Shown here: in pieces, positions 48,202-55,317 of the stretch | Numbering within the stretch: the first letter of the stretch is position 1 | How the letters are laid out: each line of letters begins with the position of its first letter | NCBI RefSeq assembly: GCF_000263855.1 | Contig: NZ_AJWX01000029.1 | Span: forward strand, 19,256 to 83,255 | Direction: 5' to 3' | Source: Pseudomonas sp. M47T1 | GTDB taxonomy: Bacteria; Pseudomonadota; Gammaproteobacteria; Pseudomonadales; Pseudomonadaceae | DNA length: 64,000 nt | The notes under the pieces: model-generated | Database searches by the model: none | Told to the model about the DNA's origin: nothing | What the model saw: the letters and a program-made list of their open reading frames with translations, nothing else | Made by a program: the position numbers and the translations under genes

Positions 48202-48794
48202 TGCAGCGTCTCCCCTGGCTTGCGGGCGACATGGGCGGCTAACGCCTCCATGGTGCCGCCAGATAGACGCAGGACGAGCTTGCGCAGAGCAGTAGTTGAG
48301 TTGATGGCCTCGATCGCCATGGTGGCGGCGATCTGAGCATTGTTCGCAGCGAGAGTCGCACTCACCCCGAGCCGCACCTGGTCGCTGTGATTGAACGCAG
48401 CACAAGCGAGCTGGAGGTCGCTGTGGGCCTCGAAGTACTCGGGCGGCAGCGCGGACGTGAGGGGACCGCAGAGAGGGATGCTCATATCTGGCAGTGCCGC
48501 CCCTTCCAGAAGGTGGAGAGTCATCGCGTCCCAGTGTTGCTGCGCGACCTGCGCGGCGTCATGCCCGGTCTTGCGTTTGAACAGCACCCTGAGCGCGTAG
48601 AACGCCCTGATCAGATCGACGTGCATGTCGTCTTCCTTCTCAATCGAGTACTCAGGCTCGTTGATGACTTCGATGGCGTCCTTCACGATTTCGAAGCACT
48701 TCAACAAAAGGGCGGCGTCTGCATACCGATCGTAATGCGCCTCATCGATTATTTCGGGTGCAGCCTGGGCTTGAAACTGAATGATCTTGCTCAT
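48198..48794 (-). CDS. Hypothetical phage early protein (198 aa)
   Basis: MSKIIQFQAQAAPEIIDEAHYDRYADAALLLKCFEIVKDAIEVINEPEYSIEKEDDMHVDLIRAFYALRVLFKRKTGHDAAQVAQQH... A soluble helical protein with an acidic middle. ATGA overlaps on both sides place it between the antirepressor and the O-like gene. No family recognised. Confidence 0.7.
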   Translation of the reverse strand: MSKIIQFQAQAAPEIIDEAHYDRYADAALLLKCFEIVKDAIEVINEPEYSIEKEDDMHVDLIRAFYALRVLFKRKTGHDAAQVAQQHWDAMTLHLLEGAALPDMSIPLCGPLTSALPPEYFEAHSDLQLACAAFNHSDQVRLGVSATLAANNAQIAATMAIEAINSTTALRKLVLRLSGGTMEALAAHVARKPGETLQ

Positions 48795-49552
48795 GGTTTG
48801 GCCTTCTGGACCAGGCGGAACCGGCCCTCAAAATATGGGTGGGTTGCCTGGGTAGGGCTGACCATGGTCGATTCGCCGACGAACCGGTGGAATGCGGCGG
48901 TGACGTGGCTCTTCGACCAGACCAGGTATTGAGACCCCAGTGCTTCTTCATGGCCGTTGCGCACCATGCCTGCGGGGTTTGGCTGGTTTGGCCACTGCTT
49001 CAGGACGAAGTCGACCACCGCCCCTGAGAGCCCGTGGCGCGCCAGCATCGTTTCCTTGATTCGGGTCAGCGACTGGCAGTTTTGCGGGCAGTGGTCCCAC
49101 ACCGAGGTTTGGCTGAGATCTTCGACGCGGCGCTCCACTCGCTCCAGCGCAACCTGCTGCTGAGCCTGCTGGCGCTCGATACTGACGAGGATGTTTGCGC
49201 TAGCGGCGATTAGCTCGGCCTGAGTCATTGGCTTTTGGTAATAGCCTGTCTTGCGGATGGTCGGCAGTACGTCGTGTGTAACCCACCGCTTGAATCGCTT
49301 AGCTTCAGGCTTGCTGCTGTTAAGAATTGCGGAGTACAAGCCAGGCTCATTAATAGTCGATACACCGCGAGGTCCAAAACCTGCAATTTGCCGGTTTTGC
49401 TTTTCGTCATCATCAAGCTTTTTGGTCAGCTCGAAAGCGTCGCTGTAACCGAGGATGCCGGCTAATTCCAGCGCAATGAACCAGGGCTCGCCATGCTCAT
49501 CGGTGAAGACGGTGACAAGCGTACCGTTGAAATCGAAGGGGATCATATTCAT
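48791..49552 (-). CDS. BRO-family phage antirepressor-like protein
   Basis: The 253-residue protein has an N-terminal Bro-N domain (MIPFDFNGTLVTVFTDEHGEPWFIALELAGILGYSDAFELTKKLDDDEKQNRQIAGFGPRGVSTINEPGLYSAILNSSKPEAKRFKRWVTHDVLPTIRKTGYY, residues 3-105), a coiled coil (IERQQAQQQVALERVERRVEDL) and a distinct C-terminal domain. Bro-N proteins are DNA-binding early phage proteins, some acting as antirepressors. It belongs to the leftward early operon. Confidence 0.9.
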   Translation of the reverse strand: MNMIPFDFNGTLVTVFTDEHGEPWFIALELAGILGYSDAFELTKKLDDDEKQNRQIAGFGPRGVSTINEPGLYSAILNSSKPEAKRFKRWVTHDVLPTIRKTGYYQKPMTQAELIAASANILVSIERQQAQQQVALERVERRVEDLSQTSVWDHCPQNCQSLTRIKETMLARHGLSGAVVDFVLKQWPNQPNPAGMVRNGHEEALGSQYLVWSKSHVTAAFHRFVGESTMVSPTQATHPYFEGRFRLVQKAKP

Positions 49553-50052
49553 GGGGTCACCGAATTAACTGCAGCCATGTAGGCGTGATCTGTACGCACC
49601 AGGTGCTCGTTGACCTGCTGGATGAACGAACGCTGGGGAATGGCATCAAGAGCCGCCCCATGGCGCATAGCGGCCGCATCGATCCACTCAAAAAGCTCGC
49701 TGATGAAGCCGGCGCGCTGCCCATTCAAGGAATGCTGCTCGTCAGGGGTTGACGGTTTCATGAGCTCCAGCGAGGTAAACATCATGCGCAAACGGGATGC
49801 CCCCATACGGAGCGGATCATCCTTCTGGTCGCGCAGGTACTTGATGAACATGCGAGCGATGGTTTTCCCAGCATCGAGGCCACCGAAGAATCCGCCAGTC
49901 AGCGGAACATCCCAGCAACTTGGAAGCTTGTGGTGGTCATCGCCAACGAACGGCATGCGGGCCCATGCGGAATTCCCCTGAGGCTTGACGCGCAGGCCGA
50001 TGGGCTTGCCTTGCGGCAGCGGATGCTTGGATTTAGGGATGGCCTTCTTCAT
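49549..50052 (-). CDS. Hypothetical phage early protein (167 aa)
   Basis: MKKAIPKSKHPLPQGKPIGLRVKPQGNSAWARMPFVGDDHHKLPSCWDVPLTGGFFGGLDAGKTIARMFIKYLRDQKDDPLR... A GGFFGGLDAGKTIAR stretch superficially resembles a P-loop, but the consensus GxxxxGK[ST] fits only loosely, so I do not call an ATPase. Operon position only. Confidence 0.7.
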   Translation of the reverse strand: MKKAIPKSKHPLPQGKPIGLRVKPQGNSAWARMPFVGDDHHKLPSCWDVPLTGGFFGGLDAGKTIARMFIKYLRDQKDDPLRMGASRLRMMFTSLELMKPSTPDEQHSLNGQRAGFISELFEWIDAAAMRHGAALDAIPQRSFIQQVNEHLVRTDHAYMAAVNSVTP

Positions 50053-50306
50053 TGTGGAATCCCCAGGTCGGTCGCCAGTTGGCAGAAATCACGATGGGCC
50101 GAGGAAGCCAGCAGGCTGATTGCCTGCTGAATGCCACACTCGCCCAAGTCGTCAATCTGAGCCGGGTTATCACAGTCGTCCGGGGCGCCCTTGTAACCGC
50201 CGTTATCCAGCAGAACCTGGGACAGCAGGCGAATGGTATGAAGCGTGTCCTCGACGCGCTTGGCGACCTCGGACTGCCTCCTTGCATCAATAGATACGCG
50301 AGCCAT
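50049..50306 (-). CDS. Small hypothetical phage early protein (85 aa)
   Basis: MARVSIDARRQSEVAKRVEDTLHTIRLLSQVLLDNGGYKGAPDDCDNPAQIDDLGECGIQQAISLLASSAHRDFCQL. Soluble and helical with three Cys. Overlaps the next gene by 4 bp. Such proteins are typical of Pseudomonas prophage early operons; function unknown. Confidence 0.7.
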   Translation of the reverse strand: MARVSIDARRQSEVAKRVEDTLHTIRLLSQVLLDNGGYKGAPDDCDNPAQIDDLGECGIQQAISLLASSAHRDFCQLATDLGIPQ

Positions 50307-50599
50307 CAGTTGCCCTCCCCGCGCGCCACAATTTGATCGCCATCGTTTTGTGGCGCATACGACGCCTCGGCGATCGCCTTGAATTGGTCAACGGCGCTGG
50401 CTACACCAGAAAATCCGGTGTCACTAAAGTGCTTGGCGATCTCTGCCAAAGCCACAGCGTGACGACCACCCTCATGGACATGGCTCAGCTGGATCGCGCC
50501 GGCCAGGGCGGCTAGCCACACCAATTGATCCTTGGCGACCGTAAGCTGGAACTCGGCTTCGACGGCAAGATCTGCAAGCGATTGGTTGGAAGCGGTCAT
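50306..50599 (-). CDS. Small hypothetical phage early protein (97 aa)
   Basis: MTASNQSLADLAVEAEFQLTVAKDQLVWLAALAGAIQLSHVHEGGRHAVALAEIAKHFSDTGFSGVASAVDQF. Helical, soluble. Starts in a 4-bp overlap with the gene upstream and ends at the start of the gene downstream. The size and layout resemble two neighbours, as if from a family of related early proteins. No function recognised. Confidence 0.7.
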   Translation of the reverse strand: MTASNQSLADLAVEAEFQLTVAKDQLVWLAALAGAIQLSHVHEGGRHAVALAEIAKHFSDTGFSGVASAVDQFKAIAEASYAPQNDGDQIVARGEGN

Positions 50600-50898
50600 T
50601 GGGCACCGCCCTGGGCAAATGCGGCGTGCTTTTTAAGCAGGGTCTGTGCATCCGCGCCATCGTCCATCAGGCGCGCCCCGATCAGGCACAGCCCTTTAGC
50701 TAGGCCGTCCATGACCATGGCATCCAGGAAATCATCCTCTAATTCGCGCTGATGCAACTGGCTCAATAGGGAACCAAGCGCCCAGACAAACGTACCGGCC
50801 TCGGCCATAGTTTGAGAGCAGTTCCCGAGCTCGCTTTCAAAGCCAAGCATCCTGGCCTCTTGTGCTGAAGACAGCACGGTGCTATTTTTTGGGTGCAT
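50596..50898 (-). CDS. Small hypothetical phage early protein (100 aa)
   Basis: MHPKNSTVLSSAQEARMLGFESELGNCSQTMAEAGTFVWALGSLLSQLHQRELEDDFLDAMVMDGLAKGLCLIGARLMDDGADAQTLLKKHA. First gene after the cro-like gene in the leftward operon. Helical. No family recognised. Confidence 0.7.
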   Translation of the reverse strand: MHPKNSTVLSSAQEARMLGFESELGNCSQTMAEAGTFVWALGSLLSQLHQRELEDDFLDAMVMDGLAKGLCLIGARLMDDGADAQTLLKKHAAFAQGGAQ

Positions 50899-50958
50899 GA
50901 AATCGTCTCCATAGGACGAAGATTCAAAGAAAGCTCCCGGCTAGGAGCTGGATTAAAG

Positions 50959-50982
50959 GCCCGCCTGCGAAGCGGGCTTTTT
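50959..50982. terminator. Hairpin between cro-like gene and the early operon
   Basis: GCCCGC-CTGCGAA-GCGGGC followed by TTTTT on the + strand and by CTTTAAT on the minus strand. Leftward early transcripts must cross it; this is where lambda has tR1, so it may act as an early terminator subject to antitermination. Confidence 0.5.
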
Positions 50983-51029
50983 GTTGTCCGCGATTCAGCC
51001 AGACAACAGAAACTGGGGGTGGGCGACTC

Positions 51030-51335
51030 TCATGATTGAGGCGTCTGTACACTGGACAGATCTACAGAGCCATCGGGCCCAGATGCGGGAAGCCGTAAAT
51101 TCCAGGATGATTCCCCTAGCTTGTGGCGGGCTTCGACCTCGGCAAATAGGGGGCACAGGGAAGACGCGGTTATCGCACCGTCAGTGGCTACCTCAGCTAG
51201 AAATGCTTTTTCCGGACTGATCTTGAGCGATCCGGAACGCCAATAGGAAACCGTAGCTTGAGAAACGCCGAGCGCCCGAGCAGTGAGGGCCTGGGTCCCG
51301 AAGTGGTTAATTAACAAATTAATTTGGGTCGCCAT
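51030..51335 (-). CDS. Cro-like / YdaS-type repressor
   Basis: The 101-residue protein starts MATQINLLINHFGTQALTARALGVSQATVSYWRSGSLKISPEKAFLAEVATDGAITASSLCP, a YdaS/Cro-type helix-turn-helix (ALTARALGVSQATVSYWRSG). The pattern of a short HTH protein divergent from a CI repressor identifies it as Cro. It shares operator DNA at 51349-51409 with cI. Confidence 0.9.
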   Translation of the reverse strand: MATQINLLINHFGTQALTARALGVSQATVSYWRSGSLKISPEKAFLAEVATDGAITASSLCPLFAEVEARHKLGESSWNLRLPASGPDGSVDLSSVQTPQS

Positions 51336-51348
51336 TCAGGGGTTCCTG

Positions 51349-51362
51349 ATAAGTCTTTTTAT
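51349..51362. promoter_or_regulatory. CI/Cro operator 1
   Basis: ATAAGTCTTTTTAT, of the form ATAA-N6-TTAT, 13 bp before the cro-like start codon. It matches two other sites in this window. Confidence 0.75.
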
Positions 51363-51395
51363 AGACTGCCCATAAGCAGACTTCTTTGCAACCCC

Positions 51396-51409
51396 ATAAG
51401 CATTTTTAT
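51396..51409. promoter_or_regulatory. CI/Cro operator 2
   Basis: ATAAGCATTTTTAT, of the form ATAA-N6-TTAT, just before the cI ribosome site. A half site (CCATAAGCAGACTT) lies between the two operators. Confidence 0.75.
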
Positions 51410-51420
51410 AGGATCAGGAG

Positions 51421-52200
51421 ATGAACCTATCCGAACGCATCAAGCTAGCCCGCAGAAATGCGAACCTGACCCAGTCTGAACTTGCCCAAAGGGTTGGAAT
51501 CGCCCAGACAGCAATCAGCCAGCTGGAGTCAGGAAAGACCCTCCGCTCCTCCTATCTGATCCAGATAGCCCAGGAGTGCGGCGTCAACAGCCTTTGGCTG
51601 CAGACGGGTGATGGAGAAATGCATTCTGCCGAAGACAAGAACGCGCTTTGGCGAGCGGCCGCTGACGAGCTTGTCTTTGGGGAGCATGTTGAAGATGCTC
51701 CGCTTAATAATGCGATCCGCAAAAAAATTGAAGCGCTGCAAGCGGTGAGCAGGTACGCCCCTTCCAACTCGCTACTCACTGCCGAAATTCCCTACCTCAT
51801 CGAGCTGGATGACCCTACAGACCCCAAGCGGACAGTAATTGAGCTAAGCGCCACTGCTCACGTCGATCTCAGTGATGAAATCTTGGAAAAGCAGGGCGTC
51901 GACCCCTTAAAAGTCGTCGCTGTAGCTATTTCAGGAAACTCGATGAGCCCAGTGCTCCATGACGGCAGTACTGTAATCGTTCACCTAGAGGAAACGTTGG
52001 TGGTCGATGGCAAAATGTACGCCATCGATCATGGAGGCCAAATTCGGGTGAAATCGCTTTATAGACTGCCTGGCGGCGGCATCCGGATGCGGAGCTACAA
52101 TCTCCCAGAACACCCTGATGAAACGTACTCCGCAGATGAGATTGAAGAAGCACGCATCAAGATTATTGGGCGCGTTTTCTGGGGCGCCACCTTTTTCTGA
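51421..52200 (+). CDS. CI-type prophage repressor (HTH + S24 peptidase)
   Basis: Maintains lysogeny. The 259-residue protein has an N-terminal HTH_3 (MNLSERIKLARRNANLTQSELAQRVGIAQTAISQLESGKTLRSSYLIQIAQECGVN) and a C-terminal S24/LexA-like domain with the catalytic Ser in ISGNSMSPVLHDGSTVIV (near residue 175) and Lys in IRVKSLYRLPGGGIRMRSYN (near 217). This architecture undergoes RecA-stimulated self-cleavage; I could not pick out a typical Ala-Gly cleavage site by eye. Complete, no disruption. Confidence 0.95.
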   Translation: MNLSERIKLARRNANLTQSELAQRVGIAQTAISQLESGKTLRSSYLIQIAQECGVNSLWLQTGDGEMHSAEDKNALWRAAADELVFGEHVEDAPLNNAIRKKIEALQAVSRYAPSNSLLTAEIPYLIELDDPTDPKRTVIELSATAHVDLSDEILEKQGVDPLKVVAVAISGNSMSPVLHDGSTVIVHLEETLVVDGKMYAIDHGGQIRVKSLYRLPGGGIRMRSYNLPEHPDETYSADEIEEARIKIIGRVFWGATFF

Positions 52201-52218
52201 GCTGCAATCCAGTCTGAA

Positions 52219-52242
52219 GCCCGCCGCCGGCGGGTTTTTTTT
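52219..52242 (+). terminator. Terminator after cI
   Basis: CCCGCCGCCGGCGGG followed by TTTTTTTT, 19 bp after the cI stop. Confidence 0.88.
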
Positions 52243-52281
52243 CGTCCGAAATTCTTCAAGCAGGAAACATAAAAGTACTTA

Positions 52282-52311
52282 TTGACTCAAAATTATAAGC
52301 ATGTTTATATT
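52282..52311 (+). promoter_or_regulatory. Promoter with overlapping operator 3 for the LuxR-type gene
   Basis: TTGACT (52282-52287) and TATATT (52306-52311), 18-bp spacing. The -10 region overlaps ATAAGCATGTTTAT (52295-52308), the best palindrome of the three ATAA-N6-TTAT sites. A repressor bound there should block this promoter. Confidence 0.7.
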
Positions 52312-52345
52312 TCGAGCAGTCAACTACTCAAGGAGCAGTACGCTG

Positions 52346-52654
52346 ATGGCGAAGACAATTATGTTCGGAGGCTACCAAGGAAGCACTGGCGTGCTTGCGG
52401 AGCAGGAGATGCGTGTGCTTCTGGCCATATGCGCAGGCCTCACCGGAAAGGAAACCGCCTTAGAGCTTGGGCGCGCACCTGGCACGTTGAAGAAAACGCT
52501 CGAGCGAGTCTTTTTTAAGCTTCGTGTACGCAACCGTGCCGCTTTGGTTGCGGAGGCCTTCCGCTTGGGCCTGATTGCCTTCAGCAACAGCATGATGCCG
52601 CCCCCCCAGCATCACCAAGACCAGGACCAGCACCAAGGTGTACTCGTGGCGTAA
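52346..52654 (+). CDS. LuxR/GerE-type HTH regulator (102 aa)
   Basis: The ATG at 52346 (MAKTIMFGGYQGSTGVLAEQEM) is preferred over the one at 52301, which lies inside the operator; AAGGAG lies upstream. The single domain is a LuxR HTH (LAEQEMRVLLAICAGLTGKETALELGRAPGTLKKTLERVFFKLRVRNRAALVAEAFRLGLI). A Gln/Met/Pro tail follows. No sensor domain. It heads the rightward operon and may switch on downstream genes after induction. Confidence 0.88.
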   Translation: MAKTIMFGGYQGSTGVLAEQEMRVLLAICAGLTGKETALELGRAPGTLKKTLERVFFKLRVRNRAALVAEAFRLGLIAFSNSMMPPPQHHQDQDQHQGVLVA

Positions 52655-52766
52655 GTAGCGGCTTACGCCTGGGGACAGGCGCAGTCCGGTGATGTAACCA
52701 CCACCCTCTCAATTCTATGCGAAAGCCAACAACGCGGCCGGGCACCGGCTTGCCTGAGGAAAGTGA

Positions 52767-53474
52767 ATGACGCATCCAACTATCAGAGTCGATCACCTGA
52801 CGATCAACTATTACGGCCCTCCCGGGGCACAGGCAGGCCTTGACGCTCTCGTGGCTGCCGCCCCTAAGCAAACTGCGGCCCCAGCACCCCTGCAATCTTC
52901 CGTCGAGCTGGCACCTGATACTTCGCCGGCACAAGCTCATCAGATGGATGAGCCTGCCGAACCATCGGCGCCCGCTCCGGTTGAGCATTCGACTCAATCT
53001 CAGCCCCTGGCTGAGTTCGAACTTCCATCCATTGGCGATCTCTGGCCAGACCAAGGCGGCATCTACGCCGGCGTGCGCCAGTACCCCGAAGGCCTGTGCC
53101 ACTTGATCGTCGCCGCAGCCGACGCCGGCAGCCACGCATGGGGGGCGCAGGAAGCAGAAACGATGGCAATCAGCCTCACGGACGGCGTGATCAACACGCT
53201 TGAGCTGGCAGTAAATGGCCCGTACAGCCCTGCTGTAGATGCTGCGCGCCTCCATACCGCAGACGGGCACCAGAACTTCTACCTGCCCGCCATCGCCGAG
53301 TTGCATCACGCCTGGGCCTCGATCCCGGAGGCCTTCATTAACGACTCGTACTGGTCGAGCTCGGAGCGCTCTGCGAAGGGCGCATTCCGAATCGACTTTG
53401 CCGCCGGCGTTCAGCTCGGCAGCACGAAGGACACCGCGCACCTGGTGCGTCCAGTTCGCCGCTTCCCCGCGTGA
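52767..53474 (+). CDS. DUF1566-type protein, first copy (235 aa)
   Basis: The N-terminal ~85 residues are Pro/Ala-rich, the rest is folded (YAGVRQYPEGLCHLIVAAADAGSHAWG). The C-terminal DUF1566 (Lcl-like) signature reads FYLPAIAELHHAWASIPEAFINDSYWSSSERSAKGAFRIDFAAGVQL...LVRPVRRF. This is a C-type-lectin/formylglycine-enzyme-like fold used in ligand binding and in variable proteins of diversity-generating retroelements. A second copy lies at 54097-54825. GAGGAAAG precedes the ATG. Confidence 0.8.
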   Translation: MTHPTIRVDHLTINYYGPPGAQAGLDALVAAAPKQTAAPAPLQSSVELAPDTSPAQAHQMDEPAEPSAPAPVEHSTQSQPLAEFELPSIGDLWPDQGGIYAGVRQYPEGLCHLIVAAADAGSHAWGAQEAETMAISLTDGVINTLELAVNGPYSPAVDAARLHTADGHQNFYLPAIAELHHAWASIPEAFINDSYWSSSERSAKGAFRIDFAAGVQLGSTKDTAHLVRPVRRFPA

Positions 53475-53508
53475 TCATTGCCAAGCCTCGAAGTACAGGA
53501 GCCTCACC

Positions 53509-53691
53509 ATGCTTATCCTCACCCGCCGCGTCGGCGAGAAAATCATCATCGACGGGAAGATCGTTGTCGTCGTCCAACAAGTAATCAACAGCCAGGTGCG
53601 GATAGGCATCCAGGCGCCAGAGAGCGTCGAGATCCTGCGCGAGGAAGTGTTTCAGCGTAATCAGTCGGAGGTGAACCATGCAGCCAACTGA
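53509..53691 (+). CDS. csrA: Phage-encoded CsrA/RsmA RNA-binding regulator
   Basis: A 60-residue protein: MLILTRRVGEKIIIDGKIVVVVQQVINSQVRIGIQAPESVEILREEVFQR. RNA contacts of CsrA are kept: LTRR near residues 4-7, VRIGIQAP and the critical Arg in LREE near 44. It is short enough to be the functional dimeric core. It sits in the rightward early operon, 35 bp after the first DUF1566 gene, and overlaps the next gene by 14 bp. It may interfere with host Rsm regulation or control phage translation. Confidence 0.93.
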   Translation: MLILTRRVGEKIIIDGKIVVVVQQVINSQVRIGIQAPESVEILREEVFQRNQSEVNHAAN

Positions 53692-54100
53692 GCGCGTGAC
53701 CTTGGTGCTGAAGGCTCGCGAAGGTGAATCCCTTGCCCAGCACATCGCCCCATTCATCAGCCTGGGCGCCACCGTGCTGGTAGATCGTCATGGTGCTGTT
53801 GTCACCGCCGCCAGTGAAGGCGACCAGGTCGAGCAGGCCCACCAGCTCGAACAGCAGTTGGTGCTCGCCGAGGCCACCATCAAGCGCGGCGTGCGCCCAG
53901 GTTGCGGCCTACGCATTGACGACTGGATCGCTACGGTGGCCAACGCCCGCCGCTATGAGCCCCTGCGCGATCACGCCCTACAGACGGGCAACGGCAACGT
54001 GCCAATGGTCCGCTGCGGCATCGGTGCGCCTTACCGGGGTGATGCGCTGGACGCACTCATGGACGACTTCCTTGCCCAGCACCAGGAGGTGCAATCGTGA
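53678..54100 (+). CDS. Hypothetical phage protein (140 aa)
   Basis: MQPTERVTLVLKAREGESLAQHIAPFISLGATVLVDRHGAVVTAASEGDQVEQAHQLEQQLVLAEATIKRGVRPGCGLRIDDWIATVANARRYEPLRDHA. GGAGG 7 bases before ATG. Soluble; coiled coil in the middle (EQAHQLEQQLVLAEATI). Overlaps csrA and, by 4 bp, the second DUF1566 gene. No family recognised. Confidence 0.7.
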   Translation: MQPTERVTLVLKAREGESLAQHIAPFISLGATVLVDRHGAVVTAASEGDQVEQAHQLEQQLVLAEATIKRGVRPGCGLRIDDWIATVANARRYEPLRDHALQTGNGNVPMVRCGIGAPYRGDALDALMDDFLAQHQEVQS

Positions 54101-54825
54101 AGCGCCGCGAGATTAACCAAGCCGCCCTACCCGCGATTGGCCAGCCGCTGGCTGGTGGGTTCTACGCTGGCCGCCTCTACTTCGACGGTGCCGAGTACGC
54201 ACTGATCGATGCCGGTCGGGATTACGAGTGCGAGGCGCATTGGTGGGAGCGCTCCGGCCCACGTCCGCGCATTCGCGGTGCCACATCGCGCTTCGGTCGC
54301 CTGGCCAACACCAAAGCCATGGCCGAGGAAGGCAGTGCAATTGCTGCCAAGGTCCTCGGACTGAATGTGCGCGGCACCTGGGGCTGGCACATCCCCGCGA
54401 TCGAGGAGCTGCAGGTTATTCGCTCAAATCTGCTTCAACTGGCCGACTGGGATCACCGCATGTGCGCCGGCGCTCCACAGGCATTCGGCAAGACGCAGTA
54501 CTGGTCCAGCACCCAGAAAGAGAATGCCGCAACTGCCTGGCTGTTGGGCATGTATCCGTGGGCGGTTGCCGATACCAATTGGGTATCGGGCGCCAACGGT
54601 GTGCGTCCGGTGAAGGTGTTGCGCATTAAAGCGGCGAGTTTCGTTCACGCGCCACATTTGAACGACCCTGAAATTGTGTCGCCGGATCTATCCGGGCTGG
54701 CCGATAGCCCACAAGTCGCCGAGGTGCTGGCTCGCTTTGTGAACGAGGATACCGGGCGGTTCTACGGCCGCGCCGACGACCTGGTGGCGGAGTTGGCCAA
54801 GATCGCAGGAGGGGCACGGCCATGA
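54097..54825 (+). CDS. DUF1566-type protein, second copy (242 aa)
   Basis: GTG start in an ATGA-like overlap with the gene before (GTGAAGCGC). Begins MKRREINQAALPAIGQPLAGGFYAGRLYFDGAEYALIDAG. The signature is IPAIEELQVIRSNLLQLADWDHRM...QYWSSTQKENAATAWLLGMYPWAVADTNWVSGANGVRPVKVLR, parallel to the first copy (LPAIAEL...YWSSS...RPVRR). The C-terminal 60 residues are distinct. Two related DUF1566 proteins in one early operon are unusual. Confidence 0.8.
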   Translation: MKRREINQAALPAIGQPLAGGFYAGRLYFDGAEYALIDAGRDYECEAHWWERSGPRPRIRGATSRFGRLANTKAMAEEGSAIAAKVLGLNVRGTWGWHIPAIEELQVIRSNLLQLADWDHRMCAGAPQAFGKTQYWSSTQKENAATAWLLGMYPWAVADTNWVSGANGVRPVKVLRIKAASFVHAPHLNDPEIVSPDLSGLADSPQVAEVLARFVNEDTGRFYGRADDLVAELAKIAGGARP

Positions 54826-55133
54826 TGAAAGCTTGGGCCATCCCTTTCCTACTGTTTGTGGCAACAGGCGCCAGCGCCAGCCGAGAAGCCCCCGCCGTGG
54901 AGGAGCAGAACGTTATCAGCGTTCAGCACGACAAATACCGCGGCGTGACGTGCTGGGTCCTCAACGACAGCGCGCTGAGCTGCCTTCCTGACAGCATGCT
55001 GGTGCGCCAGCCTGACCAAGCCGCCGAGGAGCTGCAGAACGGCGATAGCCCCGCCGCCGAGCAGCGCCAAGACGGGGTAAACCCGGCGAGCACGCCAACC
55101 CCGCGCATGCATCGGGAGGTATTCCAGCTATGA
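54822..55133 (+). CDS. Small secreted phage protein (103 aa)
   Basis: MMKAWAIPFLLFVATGASASREAP: a Sec signal peptide with ASA cleavage. The mature part has two Cys (VTCWVLNDSALSCLPDSM) likely to form a disulfide and a Gln/Pro-rich tail. ATGA overlap with the preceding DUF1566 gene. A periplasmic product in an early operon hints at superinfection exclusion, but I have no direct evidence. Confidence 0.65.
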   Translation: MMKAWAIPFLLFVATGASASREAPAVEEQNVISVQHDKYRGVTCWVLNDSALSCLPDSMLVRQPDQAAEELQNGDSPAAEQRQDGVNPASTPTPRMHREVFQL

Positions 55134-55315
55134 AGCGCCAACCCAATGGCCCACTCGGCCGCCGCCTCATGCTGCTTTGGCAACTGCTACAGCAGCCCAC
55201 CACCACGTTTGGTGAAGTTCTGATCCTTTCGGCCGCTTGCGGCATCGATGGCCGCCAGGTGCTGGCCAACCATTTCAGCCAGCCGGCCTTTAACGCCGAC
55301 ACCATGGAAGCCTAA
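55130..55315 (+). CDS. Small hypothetical phage protein (61 aa)
   Basis: MKRQPNGPLGRRLMLLWQLLQQPTTTFGEVLILSAACGIDGRQVLANHFSQP. Basic N-terminus, amphipathic helices, overlaps the previous stop by 4 bp. No family recognised. Confidence 0.6.
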   Translation: MKRQPNGPLGRRLMLLWQLLQQPTTTFGEVLILSAACGIDGRQVLANHFSQPAFNADTMEA

Positions 55316-55317
55316 CC

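Noticed and set aside
49549..50052. P-loop ATPase reading of GGFFGGLDAGKTIAR
   Set aside because: The match to GxxxxGK[ST] is weak and no Walker B or other NTPase feature follows.
52767..54825. Diversity-generating retroelement
   Set aside because: DUF1566 folds are present, but no reverse transcriptase, template repeat or accessory gene is visible in the window.
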